A stretch of DNA of 5,142 nt from an uncultured Clostridium sp. (GCA_900555605.1 USLW01000183.1:1-5142); one strand, 5' to 3'; positions 1 to 4,988 are shown, counted from the stretch's first letter. Numbers and translations are program-made. The notes: generated by a model from the letters alone, not told the origin.

Positions 1-59
1 GGAAGAACGACTCTGCCGAGTTCATCTACCCGTCTTACAATACCTGTTGATTTCATCAT
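1..59 (-). CDS. abrB: AbrB/SpoVT-family transition-state regulator, N-terminal fragment
   Basis: This is the 5' end of a minus-strand gene; the rest lies beyond the left edge. The 19 complete codons read MMKSTGIVRRVDELGRVVL, with a partial proline codon after them. This is the swapped-hairpin DNA-binding N-terminus of the AbrB family, whose signature is M-K-S/T-T-G-I-V-R-x-V/I-D-x-L-G-R-V-V-I-P. Lys-Ser at the start and VDELGR resemble B. subtilis AbrB more than SpoVT, which has KAT and IDDLGR, but both are possible. AbrB proteins are dimeric or tetrameric repressors of post-exponential genes; SpoVT acts in the forespore. Two adjacent ATG codons (57-59 and 54-56) could start the protein. The GGGAGG ribosome binding site at 68-73 lies 8 nt from the first and 11 nt from the second, so I chose the first. 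The paralog assignment is uncertain because the effector domain is not visible. Confidence 0.88.
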   Translation of the reverse strand, partial: MMKSTGIVRRVDELGRVVL

Positions 60-62
60 ATC

Positions 63-73
63 GGTTACCTCCC
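63..73 (-). promoter_or_regulatory. Ribosome binding site of the AbrB-family gene
   Basis: Read on the minus strand this is GGGAGGTAACC, a near-consensus Shine-Dalgarno sequence. It lies 8 nt from the ATG at 57-59 and 11 nt from the next in-frame ATG at 54-56. It does not by itself exclude the second start, which would give the usual MKSTG... beginning. Confidence 0.85.
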
Positions 74-91
74 ATCTATTCAAAGATCTCC

Positions 92-123
92 ATTATATTA
101 CTATGACTGCCAATAAAAGTCAA
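92..123 (-). promoter_or_regulatory. Sigma-A-type promoter of the AbrB-family gene
   Basis: On the minus strand TTGACT (118-123, five of six consensus bases) is followed after 17 bp by TAATAT (95-100, four of six). The sequence continues into a perfect TATAAT at 92-97, which would need a 20-bp spacer with the same -35. Transcription would start near 85-88, giving a leader of about 28 nt. It is the best promoter match in this intergenic region, and it suggests vegetative expression, as is usual for abrB. Confidence 0.7.
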
Positions 124-135
124 CCTTTTTTTGAT

Positions 136-156
136 TATTTCCCAAGTATTTCCCAA
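136..156 (-). repeat. 11-bp-phased direct repeat upstream of the AbrB-family promoter
   Basis: The decamer TATTTCCCAA occurs perfectly at 136-145 and again at 147-156, a period of 11 bp or about one helical turn. On the minus strand this is TTGGGAAATA twice. It begins 13 bp upstream of the -35 element at 118-123, a typical place for an activator site or UP-like element. The repeat is directly visible; its role as a protein-binding site is inferred. It does not match the Spo0A box TGTCGAA. Confidence 0.5.
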
Positions 157-166
157 CGTGAAAAAT

Positions 167-195
167 CTGCGGCGGCGATATAAAAAATATCGCAG
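167..195. repeat. Inverted repeat (GCGATAT-A5-ATATCGC)
   Basis: GCGATAT at 175-181 and ATATCGC at 187-193 form a perfect 7-bp dyad around five adenines. CTGC at 167-170 and GCAG at 192-195 could add outer pairs if four bases bulge. Read on the minus strand the hairpin is followed by ATTTTTC, so it could be a weak terminator for transcripts running antisense from spmA towards the regulator, or an operator. I cannot distinguish these. Confidence 0.4.
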
Positions 196-212
196 TTAAG
201 GGAGAAACCAGG

Positions 213-236
213 AATATTTTTGCAAAATAAAATATT
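213..236. repeat. A/T-rich inverted repeat upstream of spmA
   Basis: AATATTTT at 213-220 and AAAATATT at 229-236 are perfect inverted copies separated by 8 bp. A second nested palindrome, TTTTGCAAAA, lies at 218-227. The element ends 57 bp before the spmA start. GAATATT at 212-218 also matches the -35 consensus of sporulation factor sigma-E (KMATATT), but no convincing -10 (CATACANT) follows at 13-15 bp. The promoter of spmA therefore stays unassigned; this dyad is the most likely control element for it. Confidence 0.35.
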
Positions 237-293
237 TTGAGGACTGGCGTAATAAAATAGAAGGAAAGCGATTATCAAATAGCGGAGGCTGTC

Positions 294-893
294 ATGCTGA
301 ACTATATATGGGTCATTCTGCTTGTTACCGGCATTAGCGTGGGAATTGCGAACGGGCGGGCCGCGGAAATCGGAGATGCGATTGTGAACGCAGCAAATGA
401 TGCAGTCGTTTTTTGTTTGGGAATGGTAGGGATTGTTGCCTTTTGGTGCGGTCTGATCCAGATTCTGCAGGACGCCGGCGGCGTTGACCGTGCAGCCCGT
501 ATCCTGCGCCCGATGATCCGGATTCTGTTTCCGGAGACAAAACATGATCCGGAGGCAGAGCGGCAGGTGATCACAAATATCACGGCAAACTTTTTCGGAC
601 TGGGCAATGGCGCCACACCTTCAGGAATTGCGGCGGTCCGGCAGCTGCAGAAGACTGCCGTAGATCTGCGGCGTGTCGAAAAAAAAGAGGTTGCCTCAAA
701 AAGTGTCTGTCTGTTTCTGGTAATTAATTCGGCATCCGTACAACTGATTCCCACCACTGTGATTGCACTCCGTGCAGCGCAGGGGGCCCGGAATCCGGCG
801 GATATCCTGATTCCGACCTGGATCGTATCCGTCATTTCACTGCTGGCGGGAATCCTGGTATTCAAGGGATATTCCACGCTGAGGAAACATTGA
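294..893 (+). CDS. spmA: Spore maturation protein A
   Basis: SpmA is an integral membrane protein that, with SpmB, is needed for full dehydration of the spore core and for heat resistance. Its biochemical activity is unknown, though it belongs to the nucleoside-recognition (Gate) domain superfamily. The 199-aa product has the usual family length. Family hallmarks are visible: NGR at 20-22 after the first membrane segment, a second hydrophobic segment at about 36-57, LRPMIRILFPE at 71-81, NFFGLGNGATPSGI at 99-112, and NSASVQLIPTTVIALR at 145-160. A final membrane segment lies at about 171-191. The ATG follows GGAGG (284-288) at 5 nt. spmB begins 27 nt after the stop. In B. subtilis spmAB sits downstream of dacB in a sigma-E operon; here the pair has no dacB upstream and stands divergent to an AbrB-family gene. 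Identification is firm. Confidence 0.96.
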   Translation: MLNYIWVILLVTGISVGIANGRAAEIGDAIVNAANDAVVFCLGMVGIVAFWCGLIQILQDAGGVDRAARILRPMIRILFPETKHDPEAERQVITNITANFFGLGNGATPSGIAAVRQLQKTAVDLRRVEKKEVASKSVCLFLVINSASVQLIPTTVIALRAAQGARNPADILIPTWIVSVISLLAGILVFKGYSTLRKH

Positions 894-920
894 CGTTTAG
901 AAGAAGAAGGAGCGTGCAGT

Positions 921-1442
921 ATGCCGGCAGCTGTTTTATATATCATTCCCGGGCTTGTGCTTATTGTAGTGGTGATTGGATTCCTAAAAGGAGTTCCTTG
1001 CTTTGATTCATTTGTAAAAGGCGCAAAAGAAGGGGCCATGACAATTGTTAAGCTGACGCCGTCCTTGATCGGTCTGATTGTGGCAATCAGCGTCTTCCGT
1101 GCTTCCGGTGCAATGGATATTCCGGCAAATCTTCTGGCGCCGGTGCTGCGGCTGATTGGATTAGAGAAGGAAGTACTGCCGCTGGTGATTGTCCGTCCGA
1201 TATCAGGCAGTGCTTCTCTTGCATTGCTGCGGGACATCCTGCAGCAATGCGGACCGGATTCTCTGGCGGGATATACTGCATGTGTTATGATGGGATCTAC
1301 GGAAACTGTAATTTATACACTGGCGGTTTATATGGGTGATAGCGGGATAAAAAAAGCACCCGGTGTATTAGCGGCGGCGCTTTTTGCCAATTTATTTTCC
1401 GCCGCCGCCGCAGGAATGATATGCTCCTTCCTGTTTTTCTGA
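921..1442 (+). CDS. spmB: Spore maturation protein B
   Basis: SpmB is the partner of SpmA in spore core dehydration. This 173-aa protein is membrane-embedded and contains a nucleoside-recognition (Gate) type domain. Typical family blocks are seen in order: an N-terminal membrane segment at 7-22, GVPCFDSFVKGAKEG at 24-38, a membrane segment with LIVAISVFRASGAMD at 52-66, VRPISGSASLALL at 91-103, GPDSLAGY at 111-118, MGSTETVIYTLAVYMG at 124-139, and a C-terminal Ala-rich hydrophobic segment at about 148-172. The start has AAGGAG (907-912) at 8 nt. It follows spmA by 27 nt with no terminator between, so the two form an operon. It ends 16 bp from the stop codon of the convergent membrane-protein gene, with no clear terminator in between. 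The (GCC)n run near 1401-1412 encodes part of the alanine-rich tail. Confidence 0.96.
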   Translation: MPAAVLYIIPGLVLIVVVIGFLKGVPCFDSFVKGAKEGAMTIVKLTPSLIGLIVAISVFRASGAMDIPANLLAPVLRLIGLEKEVLPLVIVRPISGSASLALLRDILQQCGPDSLAGYTACVMMGSTETVIYTLAVYMGDSGIKKAPGVLAAALFANLFSAAAAGMICSFLFF

Positions 1443-1458
1443 AAATACCGCTGCCGGA

Positions 1459-2148
1459 CTATATCAGGCGGAGATGAAAATCGGAAAGCTTCAGGAAACA
1501 CAGACCGCCGATGTAGGAAAGAAGCGGACAAAGCCATTTCAGCAGCTGATATTGGGCATACTCCGTTCCCCCAGCAAAGGCCGCGACAGTGCCGAAGGCA
1601 AAGACGACAATAAAGGCGGTCAGCAGATATATCAGAGATCTGCTGCTTTTTATCAGTCTGCATCCGACCGCAATACCGCCGGCCAATTTTAACATGACAA
1701 ACGTAATGCATCCGCCGAATATAAACGAAAAGATATAAGCAAGAATTGCACAGACCTGTGCAAACGACACCGAGCGAAGGCTGACCGAATCAAACCGGAG
1801 CACATAGAGCACATTTTCCGCCCAGCTGCCGAGCAGATGAACGGAGAGACGGCTGACTGCATATAAGTTCAGCGTTACCGCAAACACCAGCAGAACGCCG
1901 TATGCAATCCGGGCGTTTTTGTGAAGCAGGGGATTGCCCTGCCGTTCTGCCGCCTCCGCCGGATCTGAAACAGGCAGAACACGTTCGGCAAAAAAATGTT
2001 TCAGCTTTGCTCCGAAGGTACGGCCAATGTCCGCTTCCGCGGCGGCGCGGTGATCCCGCGAAGATGCCTCCGTATCATTTGCATCATCCGAATCCGTGTC
2101 AAGATCGTGATTTTGGCTTTCATCAAAAATAAATTTTTTTTCAGGCAT
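1459..2148 (-). CDS. Uncharacterised multi-pass membrane protein with acidic N-terminal tail
   Basis: I do not recognise this 229-aa protein. Residues 1-40 are hydrophilic and strongly acidic (for example D15, D17, D19, D21, D22, D25, E27), so probably cytoplasmic and disordered. A short basic/amphipathic stretch follows (about 43-57, GRTFGAKLKHFFAERV). Hydrophobic segments lie at about 80-98, 118-157 (long enough for two passes), 162-182 and 190-210, suggesting four or five membrane passes. There is no signal peptide and no catalytic motif that I can name. The ATG at 2146-2148 is chosen because GGAGG (2154-2158) stands 5 nt upstream. An in-frame ATG 31 codons further up (2239-2241) lacks a ribosome binding site and lies inside the promoter region. 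The gene is divergent from the acyl-CoA synthetase and convergent with spmB. Its coding status is well supported by the start signal, the membrane pattern and its fit in the gap. Confidence 0.82.
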   Translation of the reverse strand: MPEKKFIFDESQNHDLDTDSDDANDTEASSRDHRAAAEADIGRTFGAKLKHFFAERVLPVSDPAEAAERQGNPLLHKNARIAYGVLLVFAVTLNLYAVSRLSVHLLGSWAENVLYVLRFDSVSLRSVSFAQVCAILAYIFSFIFGGCITFVMLKLAGGIAVGCRLIKSSRSLIYLLTAFIVVFAFGTVAAFAGGTEYAQYQLLKWLCPLLSYIGGLCFLKLSDFHLRLI

Positions 2149-2153
2149 GGTGT

Positions 2154-2158
2154 CCTCC
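2154..2158 (-). promoter_or_regulatory. Ribosome binding site that decides the membrane-protein start
   Basis: GGAGG on the minus strand, 5 nt before the ATG at 2146-2148. No comparable site precedes the upstream in-frame ATG at 2239-2241, so the shorter 229-aa product is preferred. Confidence 0.8.
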
Positions 2159-2192
2159 GTGCGTACTGCGAACGGGATCGCTTGAGACGAAA

Positions 2193-2212
2193 ATCGCGGG
2201 CCGATCGCGGGC
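2193..2212 (-). repeat. 11-bp-phased direct repeat in the membrane-protein leader
   Basis: ATCGCGGGC occurs at 2193-2201 and again at 2204-2212, exactly 11 bp apart. It is a G/C-rich island in an otherwise A/T-rich intergenic region. It lies between the likely promoter and the start codon of the minus-strand gene and upstream of the -35 of the plus-strand gene. A protein that binds both copies on one helix face could affect both genes. Function is inferred only. Confidence 0.45.
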
Positions 2213-2227
2213 TTGTTAAAATAAAGG

Positions 2228-2256
2228 TTTACAATATGCAAAATTTATTATACTAT
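2228..2256 (+). promoter_or_regulatory. Probable sigma-A promoter of the acyl-CoA synthetase gene
   Basis: TTTACA (2228-2233, five of six) is followed after 17 bp by TACTAT (2251-2256, four of six). An overlapping TATACT at 2249-2254 is a better -10 but leaves only 15 bp. The start point would be near 2263, leaving a leader of about 55 nt. A TATAAT on the opposite strand at 2247-2252 could serve the divergent membrane-protein gene, though no good -35 matches it. The two promoters therefore appear to overlap. Confidence 0.5.
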
Positions 2257-2267
2257 AAATGCATATT
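2233..2267. repeat. Dyad flanking the divergent -10 elements
   Basis: AATATGCA at 2233-2240 and TGCATATT at 2260-2267 are perfect 8-bp inverted copies separated by 19 bp. The centre (2250) falls on the overlapping -10 hexamers of the two divergent genes. A second palindrome follows at once: TACTTA (2267-2272) and TAAGTA (2277-2282) around a TCAT loop. Such placement is typical of an operator, but no known regulator site is recognised. Confidence 0.45.
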
Positions 2268-2300
2268 ACTTATCATTAAGTATATCACTTTTTTACAATG

Positions 2301-2320
2301 AGAGGAATGATTTTTTTTTG
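2301..2320 (+). promoter_or_regulatory. Start region of the acyl-CoA synthetase: RBS, T9 tract and TTG
   Basis: AGAGGA (2301-2306) is followed by ATGA, nine thymines (2311-2319), and the TTG start codon, whose two Ts are the last of the run. ATG codons at 2298 and 2307 share a different frame and run to a stop at 2361-2363, giving a 21-codon peptide. One extra T would join them to the synthetase frame. The tract thus decides which start is usable. Confidence 0.55.
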
Positions 2321-4123
2321 GATAGCAACGCGCTGCAAATTGAAGAGATTATGCGCCAGGTGAAGCCGGCGGAGGATTTCAGAAGTTTGATCAATCAATC
2401 CGCGGCCCTTTTTGGAGAACAGGAAGCATTTATCGTAAAAATGCCCCACGACGGGAATGACGAAAAAGATAATCAATACAGACATATTACATATCGGGAG
2501 TTTCGGGATGAAATCGACGCTTTGGGAACCGCGCTTGTTGATCTCGGCCTTTGCGGCAAGCACATTGCGGTGATCGGTGAGAATCGGTATGAATGGTGTT
2601 TATCATATCTGGCGATTACCTGCGGCTGCGGGGTTGTAGTTCCGGTGGATAAGGAGCTGAAAAGCGACGAGATCGCGATGATTCTGGATCAGGCGGATGT
2701 CAGCGCAGTGATTTATTCCGGCCGTATGCAGGAAAAATATCTCGGTGAGGCTGCGGAAAAGGCAGATGGGCTTCTGTATACGATCTGTATGGACCCAAAA
2801 ACAGAGTCTCCGGCATGGGGAAGAGGGCATACCACGATTCCGGATCTTCTCGCGCGGGGAAGGAGGCTGCTGCAGAGCGGCGACCGTAGATATCTGGACG
2901 CAGAGATCGATCCTTATAAGCTGAGCGTACTGATTTTTACTTCCGGAACCACCGGCGTCGCAAAGGGCGTTATGCTGTCGCAGAAAAATATTTGTTTCGA
3001 TGTAGAACGCGTTACCCAGTGCCTCGATCATAATTTTACAGATTCCGTACTGTCCATTCTGCCGATTCACCATACCTATGAATGTACGGCCGGATTTTTG
3101 GTGATGATGTATAAAGGCGTGCGGATGGCATTTTGCGAGGGAATCCGTTATATTGCGAAAAATATTGCGGAATATAGTCCTACGATTCTGATTCTGGTTC
3201 CGTTGATTCTGGAAAATGTTCATGACAAGGTGATCCGGCAGGTATCCGGCAGCAAGCTGAAGTATGCCGGTTTCCGTACGATTCTGTGGGTATCCGGTGT
3301 ACTGCAGCATCTTGGAATCGATGTGGGCAGGAAGATTTTCCATACGGTTCATGAAACGCTGGGGGGCAAGCTGCGCCTTGTGATTGCCGGTGCCGCGGCG
3401 ATGAATCCGAAGGTCTCTAAGGACTTGGGACGGATGGGCTTTAAGATTCGTCAGGGCTATGGTTTGACGGAATGCGCGCCTATCGTCTGTGTGAATCGGG
3501 AAAGCGGCTCTGTGGATAAGTCCGTTGGCCCCGCTTTACCGGGAATCGAAGTGCAGATCCACCGGCCGAATCGGGACGGAGAGGGTGAGATCAAGGTGCG
3601 CGGCGCGAACGTTATGCTGGGATACTATAAAGCGCCGGAGGAAACCGCCGAGGTGCTGAAGGACGGATGGCTGTACACGGGAGACCAGGGACGGATGGAT
3701 AAAAAGGGACGTGTTTATATCACGAGCCGCATTAAAAATATTATTGTCACAAAGACAGGAAAAAATATTTATCCCGAGGAACTGGAGGGCCTGCTGAAAA
3801 AGGCGCCTTATATCTTGGAAAGCGTGGTGTGGGGCGATGATTCCGTGAAAGAGGATGACGTAGTAATCTGCGCAACTGTTGTACCGAATATGCAGGCGAT
3901 TCAAAAGACAGGCCGTCTTTCCGAGAATGAGAAAATGCAGAAGGATGAGATCCAGAAATTGATCTGGGCGGAGATCAAAAAGGTCAACAGAGGTCTGCCT
4001 GCCTATAAGCGAATCCAAAAGATTGCTTTTCGGGAAGAGGAGTTTGAAAAAACGACAACGCAGAAAATAAAGCGTTATATTGCAACGATCACCACAAAAT
4101 TTTACGATCGCAGCGGGAGCTGA
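2318..4123 (+). CDS. Long-chain fatty acid-CoA ligase (AMP-forming acyl-CoA synthetase)
   Basis: This enzyme activates a fatty acid with ATP to acyl-AMP and then to acyl-CoA (EC 6.2.1.3 type), at the cytoplasmic face of the membrane. The 601-aa length fits the bacterial FadD15-like long-chain branch of the ANL superfamily. Visible motifs are the phosphate-binding loop TSGTTGVAKG at 208-217, ILPIHHTYE at 247-255, GYGLTE at 380-385 (adenine and acid-binding region), GEIKVRGANVMLGYY at 423-437, and YTGD at 453-456 (ribose-binding Asp456). The hinge region is SRIKNIIVTKTGKNIYPEELE at 470-490, and K583 in TTTQKIKR is the likely C-terminal catalytic lysine. The chosen start is TTG at 2318, preceded by AGAGGA (2301-2306) at 11 nt. 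ATG at codon 12 (2351) is an alternative without a clear ribosome binding site. The gene is monocistronic and followed by a terminator. The exact chain length used cannot be read from sequence. Confidence 0.95.
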   Translation: MDSNALQIEEIMRQVKPAEDFRSLINQSAALFGEQEAFIVKMPHDGNDEKDNQYRHITYREFRDEIDALGTALVDLGLCGKHIAVIGENRYEWCLSYLAITCGCGVVVPVDKELKSDEIAMILDQADVSAVIYSGRMQEKYLGEAAEKADGLLYTICMDPKTESPAWGRGHTTIPDLLARGRRLLQSGDRRYLDAEIDPYKLSVLIFTSGTTGVAKGVMLSQKNICFDVERVTQCLDHNFTDSVLSILPIHHTYECTAGFLVMMYKGVRMAFCEGIRYIAKNIAEYSPTILILVPLILENVHDKVIRQVSGSKLKYAGFRTILWVSGVLQHLGIDVGRKIFHTVHETLGGKLRLVIAGAAAMNPKVSKDLGRMGFKIRQGYGLTECAPIVCVNRESGSVDKSVGPALPGIEVQIHRPNRDGEGEIKVRGANVMLGYYKAPEETAEVLKDGWLYTGDQGRMDKKGRVYITSRIKNIIVTKTGKNIYPEELEGLLKKAPYILESVVWGDDSVKEDDVVICATVVPNMQAIQKTGRLSENEKMQKDEIQKLIWAEIKKVNRGLPAYKRIQKIAFREEEFEKTTTQKIKRYIATITTKFYDRSGS

Positions 4124-4145
4124 GATTTCGCAGCGGGAGCTGAGA
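4108..4145 (+). repeat. 18-bp direct repeat across the acyl-CoA synthetase stop codon
   Basis: TCGCAGCGGGAGCTGAGA occurs at 4108-4125 and identically at 4128-4145, a 20-bp period. The first copy includes the last codons (R-S-G-S) and the TGA stop (4121-4123); the second copy is non-coding. It looks like a recent local tandem duplication, for example by replication slippage. It does not change the protein because the stop lies in the first copy. Confidence 0.85.
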
Positions 4146-4158
4146 GCAGTTTCAAATG

Positions 4159-4207
4159 AAAGAGCCGTATCGGACGAGCAGCGGATGCTGTGCCGATACG
4201 GCTCTTT
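4159..4207. terminator. Strong bidirectional intrinsic terminator
   Basis: A perfect 15-bp stem pairs 4159-4173 (AAAGAGCCGTATCGG) with 4193-4207. The 19-nt loop can fold a small inner stem (AGCA 4177-4180 with TGCT 4186-4189). On the plus strand it is followed by a T-rich stretch (TTATTCCTTTT), and on the minus strand by CTTTCATTTG. It lies between the convergent acyl-CoA synthetase and hpf genes and probably terminates both. Confidence 0.88.
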
Positions 4208-4270
4208 ATTCCTTTTACATCATCATTTTTATCTTTTAGACATTCCGTCGGCTTTTGGCTCCGGGCCGGC

Positions 4271-4810
4271 TCATAAAGGCTCAATCAGACCATAGTTTTT
4301 ATCGTCCCGTCTGTATACGGTGGAAATTTTATTACTATCGCGATTTAAAAACATATAGAAATTGTGTCCCAGCATATTCATATTGAGAATCGCCTCTTGT
4401 ACGGAAAGCGGCTTCATTTCATACACTTTTGTTTTCACGATTTCATATTCCGCCGGTTCTTCCTCAAAGAAAACCCCTTCCGCAACGGGCTCAGGCGTCT
4501 GGTATTTATTACGAGCAAGTTTGGTCTTGCATTTTGAAATCTGACGCTCCATCGTATCCATGCTTTTGTCCAGAGCGGCTAAGGCACTGATATCATCATA
4601 GGTCTCTGTCCGAAGCTGATATCCCATATAGGGGAGCGTCAGCTCGACTTTATACCGGTATTTTTTATCTGCAATTTTTACCGTAAAAACAGTTGCATCT
4701 TCAGGCTCCTGTGCGAAATACCTTTTGAAACGGTGCTGAATTTTGTTTTCCATGGTCTGGAGAACATTGTCGGTTACTTTGGAATCTTTTGTGTTAAACT
4801 TAACTAACAT
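4271..4810 (-). CDS. hpf: Ribosome hibernation promoting factor, long form
   Basis: Long-form HPF binds the 30S subunit at the decoding centre and dimerises 70S ribosomes into inactive 100S particles in stationary phase. The 179-aa product has both expected parts: an N-terminal S30AE/RaiA domain at about 1-100 (VKIADKKYRYKVELTL 44-59, then TETYDDISALAALDKSMDTMERQI 68-91), a variable linker at about 101-121, and a C-terminal dimerisation domain at about 122-179 (IVKTKVYEMKPLSVQEAILNMNMLGHNFYMFLNRDSN..., ending YRRDDKNYGLIEPL). The ATG at 4808-4810 follows AAGGAGG (4818-4824) at 7 nt. The reading frame stays open 40 codons further upstream, but that extension lacks a ribosome binding site and crosses the promoter. 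It lies downstream of cysK but is separated from it by a terminator and has its own promoter, so it is probably a single-gene unit. Confidence 0.96.
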   Translation of the reverse strand: MLVKFNTKDSKVTDNVLQTMENKIQHRFKRYFAQEPEDATVFTVKIADKKYRYKVELTLPYMGYQLRTETYDDISALAALDKSMDTMERQISKCKTKLARNKYQTPEPVAEGVFFEEEPAEYEIVKTKVYEMKPLSVQEAILNMNMLGHNFYMFLNRDSNKISTVYRRDDKNYGLIEPL

Positions 4811-4817
4811 ACATATT

Positions 4818-4824
4818 CCTCCTT
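4818..4824 (-). promoter_or_regulatory. Ribosome binding site that decides the hpf start
   Basis: AAGGAGG on the minus strand, 7 nt before the ATG at 4808-4810. It fixes the 179-aa product in preference to the upstream in-frame ATG codons. Confidence 0.9.
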
Positions 4825-4853
4825 CATGGCCGAATGCCATATTATGTATATTC

Positions 4854-4882
4854 AGTATATACCAATCCTGCAATTTCCGCAA
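4854..4882 (-). promoter_or_regulatory. Probable sigma-A promoter of hpf
   Basis: On the minus strand TTGCGG (4877-4882, three of six) and TATACT (4854-4859, five of six) are spaced by exactly 17 bp. Transcription would start near 4847, giving a leader of about 37 nt. A TGG just before TATATA could act as an extended -10 and compensate for the weak -35. In B. subtilis the homolog is driven by sigma-H and sigma-B; I see no properly spaced match to either here. Confidence 0.55.
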
Positions 4883-4919
4883 GGCGCTTTTCCTGTACGG
4901 CAGGAGCGGGCCGATTCCG

Positions 4920-4964
4920 GGGAAAAACAATCAAACGCAGGGGAACGCGCCGCTCCTGCGTTTG
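4920..4964 (-). terminator. Intrinsic terminator of cysK
   Basis: CAAACGCAGG (4955-4964 read on the minus strand) and CCTGCGTTTG (4932-4941) form a perfect 10-bp stem around a 13-nt loop, extendable by two pairs. ATTGTTTTTCC follows on the minus strand. The stem lies 24 bp after the cysK stop codon and upstream of the hpf promoter, so it separates the two genes. Confidence 0.85.
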
Positions 4965-4988
4965 CAATCAAGATGATGAAAGGCATAT

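Noticed and set aside
302..1237. Long open frame (311 codons) on the minus strand opposite spmA and spmB
   Set aside because: It lies fully opposite two well-recognised genes, has no ribosome binding site that I can see, and its translation shows low-complexity Ser/Arg/Ile composition with no recognisable family. It is a shadow of the coding pattern.
1401..1412. GCC triplet run at the end of spmB as a possible unstable repeat
   Set aside because: It is short and simply encodes part of the Ala-rich final membrane segment; there is no sign of expansion.
1448..1471. Possible terminator between convergent spmB and the membrane-protein gene
   Set aside because: Only CCGCTG with CAGGCGG pairs, needing a bulge, and there is no T tract on either side.
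2149..2241. Extended N-terminus (31 extra codons) for the membrane protein
   Set aside because: The upstream ATG has no ribosome binding site and lies in the promoter region, whereas the internal ATG has GGAGG at 5 nt.
1902..2301. Two overlapping plus-strand open frames opposite and upstream of the membrane-protein gene
   Set aside because: They overlap the better-supported minus-strand gene and its control region, and their Arg/Cys/Pro-rich translations look like out-of-frame reading.
2603..3352. 249-codon minus-strand open frame inside the acyl-CoA synthetase
   Set aside because: Antisense to a confidently identified enzyme, no start signal, and a translation rich in Asn, Gln, His and Arg without domain character.
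3536..4018. 160-codon minus-strand open frame inside the 3' half of the acyl-CoA synthetase
   Set aside because: Antisense shadow of a conserved coding region with no ribosome binding site or recognisable product.
4847..4873. Sigma-H-like promoter for hpf (AGGATT and TGAAT elements on the minus strand)
   Set aside because: The elements are only about 6 bp apart, whereas sigma-H sites need roughly 11-12 bp.
4811..4930. Extended N-terminus (40 extra codons) for HPF
   Set aside because: It would run through the ribosome binding site and promoter, and HPF proteins normally begin about where the 179-aa form begins.
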